Shown: in pieces, positions 38,101-49,660 of the stretch
Layout: each line of letters begins with the position of its first letter
How positions within the stretch are numbered: the stretch's first letter is position 1
Source of the DNA: Glycine soja
Taxonomy: Eukaryota > Streptophyta > Magnoliopsida > Fabales > Fabaceae
Assembly: GCF_004193775.1 (NCBI RefSeq)
Contig: NC_041003.1
Coordinates: 46,939,611-47,003,610, forward strand
Direction of reading: 5' to 3'
DNA: 64,000 nt
Notes under the pieces: model-generated
What the model was told of the DNA's origin: nothing
What the model saw: the letters and a program-made list of their open reading frames with translations, nothing else
Database searches by the model: none
Program-made: the position numbers and the translations under genes

Positions 38101-41100
38101 TGTTTTATTGTACTGCTTTTAAACTTATTTGGAATTCAATGTTTAATTGTCCTGAGTGGAACATATAGTATCACTGAATTTTTCCCATCACACTTGAATA
38201 TGCTCTGAATTTTTGTTTTAATGCTTGTTTCACATTAATTAATAAACTTCATATGGTGTGCATGAACTGCATATTTTACAGAAGTCTATGCAATCTGTTT
38301 TCTCCTCAATATTGCATGTAAAATATATTTATGGTATCCCTTTCTTTTCAAATTTTGTGGGGGAGATAAGTTTGTTAAGAGAATTAGGAGACAAATAACA
38401 TTGGTAAAGCCGAAGGCTATTTGTGTTTTTCCTAGTGTTTTCCTGACTTTATATTATGAATGTGCCAGACAAATGTTGCTCTTGATATAATAAGAAAAGC
38501 TGATGTCTCTGCTGCAATATTTGCTCCTGGATGGGTCTACGAGACTAAGCAAGAACCAGATTTTGAGACTGCTCAGAATCGGTAATGTGTAGCTGTCAGT
38601 ATTTTTGCCTTTCTGATGCACTATAATTTATTTAGAAACAAATGAAGTTGACCATAAAGCAAATAAGAGTTCATTAAAATCCTAGAAGTGAAAGCAAAAG
38701 CGAACACCCGAATTATTTGAAATAATCATCATAAAAGTCAATGACTAAAATATTTAAGCAAAAACTGTCTTAATTTTTTTACTCCAATCTTATTGTCACC
38801 TTTTTCTTTTAAGTTAATGATGGACAGATCTTACCTTGAATGTGTTACTCGCATTAGTTCCATAATCATGGCCATGCATTTGGCAATGCAGTTGGTGGGG
38901 TCTCGTGGAAAAATCTTGGGGCATAGTGCGAAAGTATCATGGAACACTACCATTCTACACAAATTTTGATCAGGTTAAGAACTGTAATTGTTTCCCCTTT
39001 CTACCAAGTGTCTTAACTTCTCTACTTTGGTTTGTGTTGTGGTGCATTTGGAAGCCAGTTGGTGCCGGTATGAATTAAAAACTGTCCAAGATACTTTGTT
39101 CATGCTGAATTTGATAGGAATTTTTTTAATTTGATTTCAGTAAAAATTGTAAGAATAAAATTAAAATGTGGATTCTGAGATGCAAATGATGAGTGGATTA
39201 GGAAATTTTAACATCATAAAGGAGGGAGCTTTCTTTATTCACCTTTAGGCTTTAGCTTAACTCAGTACACGGAAAAACTTTATTAATTTTAATTGCATTT
39301 AATGTCTATCCTGTATAATATAATGACATCATTATCTCTAACTTGTAACCTACTAAGAATTTTCCTTTGGCATCCTTACTGGTTTGTTAAATTTTTAGCT
39401 GAAACAATGCATTTTGGCCAGAGGGTTGAAATGGGGTTGGATTTTTTTATAAGCTAACGTTGCTGGAACATCCTAACAGAGCATTTGAGACTTGAGATGG
39501 GTATCAATCCCTCGATTTGTCTGTGACTAGAAATCTAGCCTAAGACCCCTTTTTCAAGACATGTTTTACGCGTAGTTCACTAAATACAATGTATGTGAGG
39601 AGTGAGGTGTTGCACGTCCTTTTTATTGTTGGATGATACTATTTTGGCAATCATATCAAGGAGAAGAAATAGATTTTTAGATAAGATACTTATATATTTG
39701 TATTATTCAAATGCCGCCTTTCTTTGTTACTTTCAGGGACGCGGTTATCATATTTCAGTTGATGGAGACCTAGTATCAGATGCTACTTGGTGCAATATTT
39801 CTTCCCAAAGTATTCAGGTATGCACCTGATTAAGGTGTTGGCTCAACTATTTACAATGTTGATATTTTGTAACCTCAGTGGCCATTGTACCAGAGGAACT
39901 TGCACACAATTTCACTACATGAAAAAGATTACAAGACCTCTTTCTAAATTCAGGGAAAGAACAATAACATTCTTAAAACTGGAGAATACAAACACTAAAA
40001 AACCTTATAATATGAGAAATGCGTTTTACTCTTTACATTTCTTCTCTAACAACAAAAAACATAAAAGAGAAAGATGAATAAATTTGGGATGATTTTAAAA
40101 GAATCACCCAAGTTTTCAAGGGCACTAAGCCACATTAAACCTTTAAGGGGAGCTTTGTCCAAAGTCCCACATCAAATAAGCCACATTAAACCTTTAAGGG
40201 GAGCATTGTCCAAAGTCCCACATCAAATAAGTTTTTTCTCGATAAATAAAGAAAGAAGTTTCACATCAAATAAGTTTTTTTTTACAAGGATAACTAAAAT
40301 AAGAAATCTCACATCTAATAGGTTTCTTTTTTCAAAGATAACTAAATAAAGAAGCTTCTTTAACGTGTGATTTCTTACTTAAAATTTTACGCTTCGTTTT
40401 ATAAGCTTTTGAGAAAGAAATCCAGCCTGTGTGGGACTTCTAGCTAGAATAACAAAAATGCATATGCACTCCATTTTTTTAATTCTTTGTCATTTCTAAG
40501 ATTAAGGGTTGGTTTTTAAGTAACACCACCTAATAAAGCTAATATGGAATGACAAGTAAAATATTGTGATCATTTGAGAATACTCCAATATTTATTCGAA
40601 ATCTTCAAATTTACTGTCAATGTTACTTGTTAAATGATGATTGAATGACAAACTTGTTTTCCAGTATTCACATACATATATCATAGCCATGTTTCTTTAT
40701 CATGATACCTTCATTTGATTCATTTTTTTTGTGTGCAGCCACTCCTTGAGTTTGCCGATTCAACTGCAAATTCTATTCAACTTATTGTAGAGTAAGTGAC
40801 AAAACATCCAATGCTTTATAATTTTCTTTAACTGGAAATTCCAACAGAATGTGTACATTTCATATTTCATATTATTTGAAGTACAGCTTGCAAAATTAAC
40901 TCTGATACAGAGATTCACTGCAGAAAATTCAGCGTAGGATATTAGGTTCTTTCTTTCCCTTGTTGAATTTTGAGGGCCTATTTTGGTAACAAGAGAATGG
41001 AAATATGATTAATTATCAGATATTGCTACGGTTATATGCTTCTGGAACTTATTTATAGAGTTTGATGACTGACCTGATAGTGTGCAAGCACTTCTCGTAT

Positions 41101-43003
41101 TAGTATGTACTTTTAGTTTTTGTAGTATTAGAACCTTCCATGATTCTGTATGCCTCGTTTCTTTTCTGTTCTATTTTAAATCAAGGTATTAAATTACTAC
41201 ATTCCACTAGTACTAGTTCAGATATGATATTAAGTATATGTTGTCTTGCTTATAAAATGTAGCTTGAAGGAAGCATCATATAGTGGAGGGGGAAATATTA
41301 CATTCAAAGGATCTCTTGGAGAGGAAACTTACTTCAAGAGGCGAATCTTTCAAGGAGAGTTCATTTTAAGCAAGTTGCCTATCCACTTCATTTATTCTGT
41401 AAGCTATCATCTCTACTAAAATTGCTGAAATTTTTTTACATATCTCTATCCTCAGGTTTGAAGCATGATAGGGAGGTTGCATGCTCATGTCTTTCAAAAT
41501 CTTAAACTGTTAGCTAAAGCCACATGAATATTACTTGTATATCTCAAGCATGATAAATTATTAGGTGGTATGGGACCATCACCTGTCCATGATCCCAACT
41601 AATCTCTACATGACATGTATTTAAGCTTTTCGATTTACAAGAAAAAATTAATAACACTTTATAACATGTCATGTGGAGATTAGTGGGGACCATGTGATAC
41701 AAAACTGTACTACCTAATACTGTAATTTATCTTCAAGCACACACCACTTCGTGTAAAAAACCTTTGGGCTTGAACTAGGAAAAATGCACAAGCTTTGTAT
41801 TGAAATTCAAATGTTTATTAGAAATTTGAGTGGCAAGGGTTGAACTTTTGACCTTCTGGTCATAGAGACTCTAATACTTTGTCATGAACCAACTCTCCCA
41901 AAAGGCAAATGCACCAATGATTTTATACCTTTATATCTCAGGCCATCAGGCTCATCTAACCTGAAATAGCTGTCAATACAAAAGTGTAAAAATAGTTTAT
42001 CTTCTTAGGAGCTGAATCTGGTTACTTATTTGAGGGAAGGGAAGTGGGGTATGTATGTTTCCTTGACCAATGGTATACTGCACACACATGCAGACTAGTT
42101 CACCAAAATCATTATATAGTAGTATATACAACTTGAGACTTCTATCAGTGCCCTCTTTTCTTAGTCTAGTTGACACCTGAAGTCTGTTTTTGGCAAATGC
42201 AGGTGAAATCTGACAACAACTCTTCTTTGGGACTTGTATTTGAGTTCACTTCTTCTATCAACAAAACAATGTCTATACTACTCACTTCCCATGGAGTGGA
42301 TCATCTGTCAAGCAAATTTAGCAAAGTAGTCCTAACAAGTGAACACAAGGGAAATGCCCCTGGATGGGTTATACATGAAGGTACAATTGAAATGAATGGA
42401 TACATTCTCACTGGAATCCATGCTTTGTGCTATAGACCAAATGCTACTTCCAAAGAACTGAAATCCAGACCATTTGGCCCTGATCATACTGTGCCTTCCT
42501 CAACTGATTATTTTGCGGTTCTTGGTCATATCACAGTCAAAACTTCTAATTATAAGCCAGATTTTCCAGTTTCTACTTCCTGGCTAGTTGATGGTGAATA
42601 CATCAGTTGGAAATCTGGTCCTCAAGATTCAAGGGTCCTTAGTCTTAAAATTTCTTGGAAGCTGAAAGAAGGAAAAGGAATTGTATTTCCACACTACAAT
42701 GTGTATGTGGAGAAACTACCACAGCTAGCATATGGTAATTCAAGCACAACATTAGAACCTGTGCAGGAGTATCTTGGAGTTGCACATGTAAACTGTTTCT
42801 ATGTTTCTGAGCTCAAAATTCCTGCTATCACTTCTAGTCTCAAGTTTATTATACAGGTCTGCGGTTTTGATGGGACAAATCAGAACTTAGCAAAGTCACC
42901 ATATTATCAATTGGAGATAAAGGATCATAAATTGTCATTTATGAAGTATCCATCTTATATTTATAGTTGGATTTCGCATTGGATGCGATTCCTACGCAGC
43001 TAG
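35130..43003 (+). CDS. ENGASE: cytosolic endo-beta-N-acetylglucosaminidase (GH85), intact copy
   Basis: Eleven exons (35130-35507, 36914-37051, 37536-37645, 37744-37855, 37944-38051, 38469-38581, 38892-38973, 39737-39817, 40739-40791, 41263-41398, 42203-43003) join in phase to 703 residues. The GH85 barrel is marked by RRRILVCHDMAGGY, AYAIWHWHLIDVFVYFSHN, VLGTFITEWNEG, LGFDGWLLNIEV with catalytic-type N174 and E176, LWWQNELN, and GIDVFGRNTYGGGMWN; a C-terminal beta-rich part follows. No signal peptide is seen, in line with cytosolic plant ENGases that act on free and misfolded-protein-derived N-glycans. Arabidopsis enzymes are of similar length. The start is the first in-frame ATG and matches the paralogue. 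Odd points are a weak donor after exon 3 (GTTTGC) and a 26-residue C-terminal extension absent from the paralogue. Confidence 0.92.
35636..36485. repeat. insertion in intron 1 of the downstream GH85 copy
   Basis: The paralogue runs from ATTGAAC (about 24717) almost directly into AATATGAGAGCTC, while here about 850 bp intervene. The inserted stretch includes TTAGGCTTAATTGTACTTTT and TTTTGTCCCCAC phrases of a kind common in dispersed legume repeats. I could not define its ends or a target duplication, and a deletion in the other copy is also possible. Confidence 0.5.
40127..40228 (+). repeat. two tandem 51-bp units in intron 8 of the downstream GH85 copy
   Basis: Two nearly identical 51-bp units start at 40127 and 40178, each opening AAGCCACATTAAACC and differing by one or two bases. 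They are intronic, so they have no effect on the protein, although the frame happens to stay open across them. Confidence 0.9.
41552..41732. mobile_element. 181-bp MITE in intron 10 of the downstream GH85 copy
   Basis: Inverted arms start GATAAATTA and share AGTATTAGGT-like and CTAATCTC(T/C)ACATGACATGT blocks. The flanks TCAAGCAT (41544-41551) and TCAAGCAC (41733-41740) form an 8-bp duplication with one mismatch. The paralogue carries a single uninterrupted TCGAGCAT at 31795-31802, an empty site. Eight bases suggests the hAT group, but an imperfect 9-bp duplication cannot be excluded. Confidence 0.8.
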
Positions 43004-43935
43004 TAAAACTAAGCATAATTCGCTGCTTTCCAAGTTCATAATTTCTATACAAGTAACAACGTACAATAAGTCTCTTTAGATCATTCAAGTCCAACGAAAC
43101 TGCATGTGAAGACAAGTGTTTATCTATTTATTTGTTTGTTTATTTCTTTCTTTCTTTATTTATTTAGTTATTGTAGATTTAATTTGAAAGTGTGTGCATT
43201 TATTAGTTATGAAACACTAGGCAATTAAATGTACGTTATTAAAAAAAATGTTATTAATTCATTCATCAGTAACTAAGCACGTGTTAGCAAGACTCAAAAC
43301 ACTATTATCTTGCAATTTTCAACTGTGTAACATGTATTATATCCTACAATTACTTTCATCTTTGTGAAACCTAACATTCCACGCGTCTAGAATTAGGGAA
43401 CTAAATTGACAATGGTTTTCCAAAAACTAGAAAATAGTAACTATGAGGTTCAACGCTCCAAGCTGCACAATTTTAAACCTTTGAATTTGCATCAAAACGG
43501 TTTTGTTTGTATACATTATGGCGGCACGCAAAAAAAATGATATATGGATAGCTTCAAGTTCAATATAGTGTAGCCTTTTTTAGCATAACGTTAGTTTATT
43601 TTTTTTAACAGACAGCATAATGTTAATTTGTTTGGTGTTGAAGCAAAGGGCCAGAAAATCATACTTTGACTTAAATTTACTGAACGAATAAAATTAAACA
43701 AAGTCAAATAGAAGGGAACTATGGAGGGTGGGTTAGTGGAATTCGAATTCCAAAACAAAACTTATTTTGGAAGTATTGTCCTCGAGCCCTCAAAATATAA
43801 ATGTGGTTCCCACTATCACTTTCTATGTCTCCACAAAGAGGCAGAATTTCATATTGACGCATATTTGTCATCTACTGTATTCTAAATTTCATATTGACGC
43901 ATTTTTTCTCATTGCATTGTGAGGCTTCATGTAAA

Positions 43936-45778
43936 AAAAAAATTAATTTTCATAGTGTAAGTGTAAAAAATTTATATTATTAACTAATTAAAAATTATTT
44001 TAAATATATTTTTTAAAAACAAAAAACTAAATAACAGTATTTTTTACATTATATATGTATTTAAAATAAATTCACTTTTTTGGTGTGGAAACTAAGCTCT
44101 TTCATGCATGCATGAGTATTTTTTTCACATACATCACAAATAATTGAATCTTAATTAAGATGCTTAAGGGTCCCAAAACCAACAGATTTTAATTGAAAAT
44201 TCTTGTCTCTTAAAAACGTGTTTCAGCCAGAATAATTTGTTTTAATCACTGGCTCAATCATTGAACCAAGCATGCGTTTTTTAATCAAGTAATGGTTAAT
44301 TTAGACACGTTTATATAGGGTTAGTTCGATTTTCTCTTTTCCTCTCTTTTGGAATACGAAGTTCGCGTCAGCTTCCACTGTCCCTGTGATTTCTGGTGTT
44401 CCTTATGGTCACAAGTTTACCTAAATGGTACGGCAAAGTTAAGAGAAAGGTGAGGGCTAAATGCATGATATCTAACTTCTAATAAACAATGTAAAGGCAT
44501 TGTACGTCGTACATTTTCTTTATTCATGACGTTCGCATCTTTATTCATGTAATTTATCATGAGTTTTTACTTTTGTTAATATATTAGGAAATGTTATATG
44601 TGAGAGAGAAATAAAATCAAATGATTAAAGAGAGAAAAAGAAGTAGCAATTGATGAGTGAATAACTAATTTAGGTTTATGAAATTAAAAAAATGACAAAT
44701 TAATCATTAAAAATATTAAGTTATCAATTAAGTTAGTCCTGAAAATTCTGATAATCAAAAAAATTGATCCATGAAATTAAAAAAAAAATATCAAAATAAT
44801 TCCTAAATATGTAAATCATCAATTAATTTATGGCTTCTTTGCTTTGATGTCATGTCCCACAGATTCACGTCTTTTAGATGCATTTTATTTTAACTTCTAT
44901 GTTATTTTAATGAATTTGACGTGATTATCGTGTTAAACATGGTCACATGATATCATTTCAAACATGCACTTAGTTTCTTTGTTGTTAACTGATGTTATCC
45001 AACATCGTAAAAAAAAAATAATTGCTAAGTGCCCGAATGACATCAACTAGGCACTTCGTTCTTTAAAATCAAAAGTACCTCATCCTCCTCTCTTTTTCAA
45101 CAACCACATCCAATGTTCTCTGTTTCACAAGTATCGGGCCCTAAGGCCCAAAGATACAAAATATTTAACATCCAAACTCTTTTTTAGTTAAAATTTAAAA
45201 TCCAAACAGATATTTATTGTTAATACACGCATAAGTAAAAATTGTTAATATTCATAATTTAGTTTTTTATGCTTATGAATGGTTTGATGATAAAAGGTTT
45301 GAATAACTTGCATAAGATTTAAAGTTCTAACTCTATTGCCATCACAACATAAAAAAATTCTAGCTAAAGAAACAAGAATGCTTATATTTTAGAAAAACAA
45401 AATGTTTTGATGTTCATTAGATATGTAAATTTTTTTTCCTGATGGTGAGATAGCCATTTTTTATAGTTATGAGAATGTTTGTAACTTTCTAAAACCGTTA
45501 CTAAATTTGTCCTTGTTAAAAAATTATCAAATGATCATGGATCATGTCTTCACTAATCTTCCTCATACAATATATAATCAATTATTATTGATATTTTCTT
45601 GTAAGTTGTAAAATTTAAATATTATTGTATAAACATTAGTTAGGACCATAAGTATTTGTCCTCACCGGTTGCATTAACATACAAACACCTTAATTACTTG
45701 TTTACTTAATCAAGTGCCACTGCTAGGGTCAACCTTAGAAATCCCTTGGGTATCTCAATTTTCATTCAAGAAACTATG
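43936..45778. other. intergenic region downstream of the GH85 pair
   Basis: No gene is supported. AT-rich sequence without clear repeats; the last part should be the 3' UTR of the minus-strand LBD gene. Confidence 0.55.
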
Positions 45779-46630
45779 TCATGGGCAAAATTGCTGCATT
45801 ACATTGCTAGAAGTGTCAAAGCCAAGAAACTGAGAGAGGTCATTTTGGAGAAAGTAAGACTTGTAGTCTAGATCAATTCCTGAGGCTGCTGGCATCACTG
45901 GCTCATGTTCCATCTGGATGCAGAGTATCTCTGCTTGAGCAACTGCAAGCTGCATTTGAAGCTCAGAAACTTGATTTTGCAAGTAGGATATTGCTCCAAC
46001 ACAACCATACACAGGGTCCCTCACTCTTGCATTTGCCTCATACACTAGACTGCTCACTGCATCTGCTCTCTGGTGAACTGGAAGTTCCTGAATGAATCAT
46101 TGCATAAGAAACAACCATTTGGAGCCCTCAATCCACTAAAAGAATCACTACTTAAAAGCCTATGCATAAGAAAATTTGAAGAAATTCTCTCATAATTTTT
46201 CTGAAAGATTATTTTTAATTTATGCATAAGCTAGTTTTAGCTTATGAAGTAGTTCATTTAAAAAAAATCTTATTTTATTTTTCTAAAAATTCTTCTGAAT
46301 AAGTTTATTCAAACAGGCCCATTAACAAATACTATCTGAAAGAGTTACCTCAATCTCCCACCTCCTAACTTCTTTGATTTTGAAATTGATCAAATAACTA
46401 ACTAACCACAAAAGGTTTTTTTTTTATTATTTATCATCAAAATAAGGCAAATAGAAAGAGTAAGAGAAAAGTACCTGTAACATTTTGCTAACATTGCTAG
46501 CACCAAAAACCTTGTGAACTATAGCAAACTTTTGGGGGTCATCAGAAGGAAAATAAGGAGCGAAGATGCAGTCTTTTGTGCACCGACGCCTCAGCAATTT
46601 GCATGAGGCACAAGGGGAATTTCCACCCAT
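45779..46630 (-). CDS. LBD12: LOB-domain (LBD/ASL) transcription factor, class I, LBD12-like
   Basis: Two exons on the minus strand (46630-46475 and 46087-45779) separated by a 387-bp GT-AG intron encode 154 residues. The LOB domain is complete: the zinc-binding CX2CX6CX3C block at C7, C10, C17 and C21, the FAIVHKVFGASNVSKML GAS block, the DPVYGCVGAI segment, and a leucine-zipper-like L-x6-L-x3-L-x6-I helix (YLQNQVSELQMQLAVAQAEI). The intron falls between MLQ and ELPVHQRADAV, the usual class I position. LBD proteins are plant-specific nuclear DNA-binding regulators of organ boundaries and lateral organ growth. The domain and the QMQLAVAQAEILCIQM stretch resemble Arabidopsis LBD12 and its close relatives from memory. 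The C-terminal tail is short and acidic/aromatic. Confidence 0.95.
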
Positions 46631-49194
46631 TTTTACTTTTTTGGAAACAAAGAAAAAAGAACGGTTATGTTTGGGACTAAGAGGAGAAAAGGAGTGAACT
46701 TAAAACAGAGGAAGTTGATAGAATACAAATCAAAGAGTTGCACATAATGAGACTAAGAAGCATTATTGTGTATTTATAATGGATTACAGCAGATGAGGGT
46801 AGCCGCCTGCAAACTAATTCTGCTGCGGTATTAGCATTAAAAGGTTTCTTACATTAAGATTTCGATGTGATTACATCATCATGAGTGTAAACAATCTATT
46901 TTTATTTGGATTAGTTACAGTCACACAGCTTTAACCAGGTGAGAGTTAGAAAACACTGTTATCTTACTCTAGCATAAAAGTAGTATTAATTACATTTAAC
47001 TACTAAAAACATTTATTAACAAATTAATAGATTAAGTTATTTAGCTCTCTTTTTCTTCCCTTTTTTGTACGCATTGCTTTGTTTAATTGCCACATCTAGA
47101 ATTGAAATTGAAATAAAAAATTACTTTGGCATATTATGCCCTGGTCTTAGCTCTGTTTAGGAATTAGGATCTCAGGCCTTGTGGTTAAATGTAACTTGAA
47201 ATTCGGACTTGTGAGTGTAAAGGTTACATAGGCTGATAAAAGTAAATGTTTTAAACATTTTATACCCAAACAAAAATATTCCATTTAAATAGAGAAGCAC
47301 AATAGAAAACTAAAAATAAATATTGGCACAATAAAGAAAAATAATATATTCATGATAAAATAAATCAAGACATTATCCAAACTTTTATGCTTCTGTGTTG
47401 CTTCATTGAGAGTCAAAGTAAGAAAAAATTTCTGCTTCACGGAAGCAAAGTTGTATCACATATTGACTTATTGCTGAAATTGACAGGGTCCAATAGGTTC
47501 AAGTCTCTATATTGTTATTAGGTCATAGCTGAGAGAGTAAGTGACTTGAGAATTGTCATTATCTTATTTTGCCTAAAAAATTCCTTTAAAAGTAAATTTA
47601 CTTTAAATATATATATTCTTATTTATTCACTTGAAAAATTAATTCACTTTAATGAAATCGTGTCTTACTCTGTCACTGCTTACCTATTCAGATATAAGAA
47701 GTTGACATGACGAAATTATATTGATATTATTTTAATCCATTTAGCAAATTAAGCTCTCCACTTTTATGCACTTGTGGGGATATATATAACTATATAGATG
47801 ACTGAACAGATGATTAACTATTAAGAGAGTTTTAGATGTACCAGGAACAAGGAAAGCTATGATTAGTATCACCCTGTATATTATGTTAATTATCTTACTG
47901 CTGATAAACTTCATCATTATTATCCAACATTTAAGTATTATTTTCCTTGCTTAATAGCATATACATCAAGAGTTTAATGATTATACACTTGATCACAATA
48001 TAAAACAGGTATGATCAATATAAAGCAGGTACTTTTAAATGTTTTTAAAGTTAATTATTATAAAAATTAACAAATTTATCATATATAATAAATTATAATT
48101 TAATGATTATATAAAATTATTTTATATTTTCTATATATAATCATAAATAACCCTTTTTCTGTCATACATAAATGGAAATTAAGCTGTCGATATTGTGAAT
48201 GCCAAGTTAGCAATATAGTTGTAGAAGAGGAAAACAAAATTGACACTATATGGTAAGCTGATTTGGATCCCAAGGGGATAGAGGAAATAAAAATAACAAT
48301 TATCATTGAGAAGCTGCCAATAAAAGTTATAGATTGTGACAGCCAAGTACCTTGTTTAGTTGAAAGCACCCCGGTCGTTACTAAGGTATGTGAAGCTTCA
48401 ACACATGCTTATGACATATAAAAGCATTCACTGATTCACGTGAATGCACACACGTACGTTATCAATTCACTGGCAGCCACACCAAATGCACAAATAGCAA
48501 CACTGATCATCAATATATTTTTTTAAATAAATATCAGAAAAAAATTGTAAAATAAAATTTGACAGAAACCGTCTCATACTGATCAATGTTTCCTTATATA
48601 TCAATCTCTCCTAAGATTATAGTTTGACTGAATGCGTTGATTAGCTCATGATCAGCTAGCTGGTCAGCATCATCTTTTAGTTATAAAGAAATGTTTCATT
48701 TCATTATATAGTAAATTAAGGTGACCTTTTATAGCTGAACTTATAATTATCACGCCCAAAATCTTATAAGACTTGTCAGAGCCAATTATTTTTATATCTA
48801 TACTGCACATATACATATATGCCTAATGAAAAATAGTTTAGGCGCAAATACTGTAAAAAAAATACTAATTATTCATTACAAAATTATTGTTTATCATTAA
48901 TTTTTATAATAATTATTTTAAAGTTATATTTATTTATAGTTTCTTTTCGGTGAATAGTGTAAAAAAATTATATTAAATTAACGAGATCGAGCTGGCTCTT
49001 CTTGAACTAAAAGACAATGTTTTTATTTGGTTAGATTTAGATTTTTTTTTCTAACATTAAAAAAAATGAGATTGTTTCTTTCCTCAAAACTAGTGTTCAT
49101 GCATGTATTTTCCTGCACTCAATATTTCTCCAATATACAATTTATTTTTTCTTTAATTTCAACATTATTTTTATATATAGTCTATACAAATTGG
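46631..49194. other. intergenic region upstream of LBD
   Basis: Contains the promoter and 5' UTR of the minus-strand LBD gene in its first part. Nothing else recognisable. Confidence 0.55.
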
Positions 49195-49660
49195 TAATCC
49201 GTATGAGATTTATGGATTAGTCATATGTTAAAAATATGTTTAATGAAATAATTTAAAATTGAACATGTGATCTTTATTAGTAGATATTTTAATTAACTGA
49301 GTTAATAGATCAATTATGTTAAAAAATAATTAATATTATTATATATAATACTAAAAATTTTAATATATATTTAATATACATATAAATTTTGTAACAATTA
49401 ATTTTGATCTAATAATATATTTTTTTACATATATAAATTTTAAATAAAAATCATAGGTCTAAATAAAAATCATATGTTTGATAAAAAAATTATATATAAA
49501 AAAATACACTATTAGATCAAAATTAATTATGTAAATTTATATGTATATTAAATATATATTATAAATTTTAGTGATAAATATAATTATATTAATTATTTTT
49601 TAATATAATAACTTATTAATTCAGTTAATTAGGACATTGTCACATGTTCAATACTTACAT
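49195..49660. repeat. degenerate relative of the tRNA-Ile-like foldback element
   Basis: The central palindrome is shared with 22398-22936: both hold ACAATTAATTTTGATCTAAT and TTTACATATATAAATTTTAA phrases and end in tRNA-like TTAACTCAGTTAATTA and CTAATAA segments on opposite strands. To the left, a phrase like AATCCGTATGAGATTTATGG matches one inside the other copy near 22370. Outer Mutator-type ends and a target duplication were not found, so this copy is older or truncated. Confidence 0.65.

Larger units (their letters stand above)
34938..43935 (+). repeat. tandem duplication block, downstream unit
   Basis: Counterpart of 24040-33900. It lacks the solo LTR in intron 5 but has about 850 extra bases in intron 1 (roughly 35636-36485), about 370 extra bases in intron 2, and a MITE in intron 10. 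Boundaries are approximate. Confidence 0.85.
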
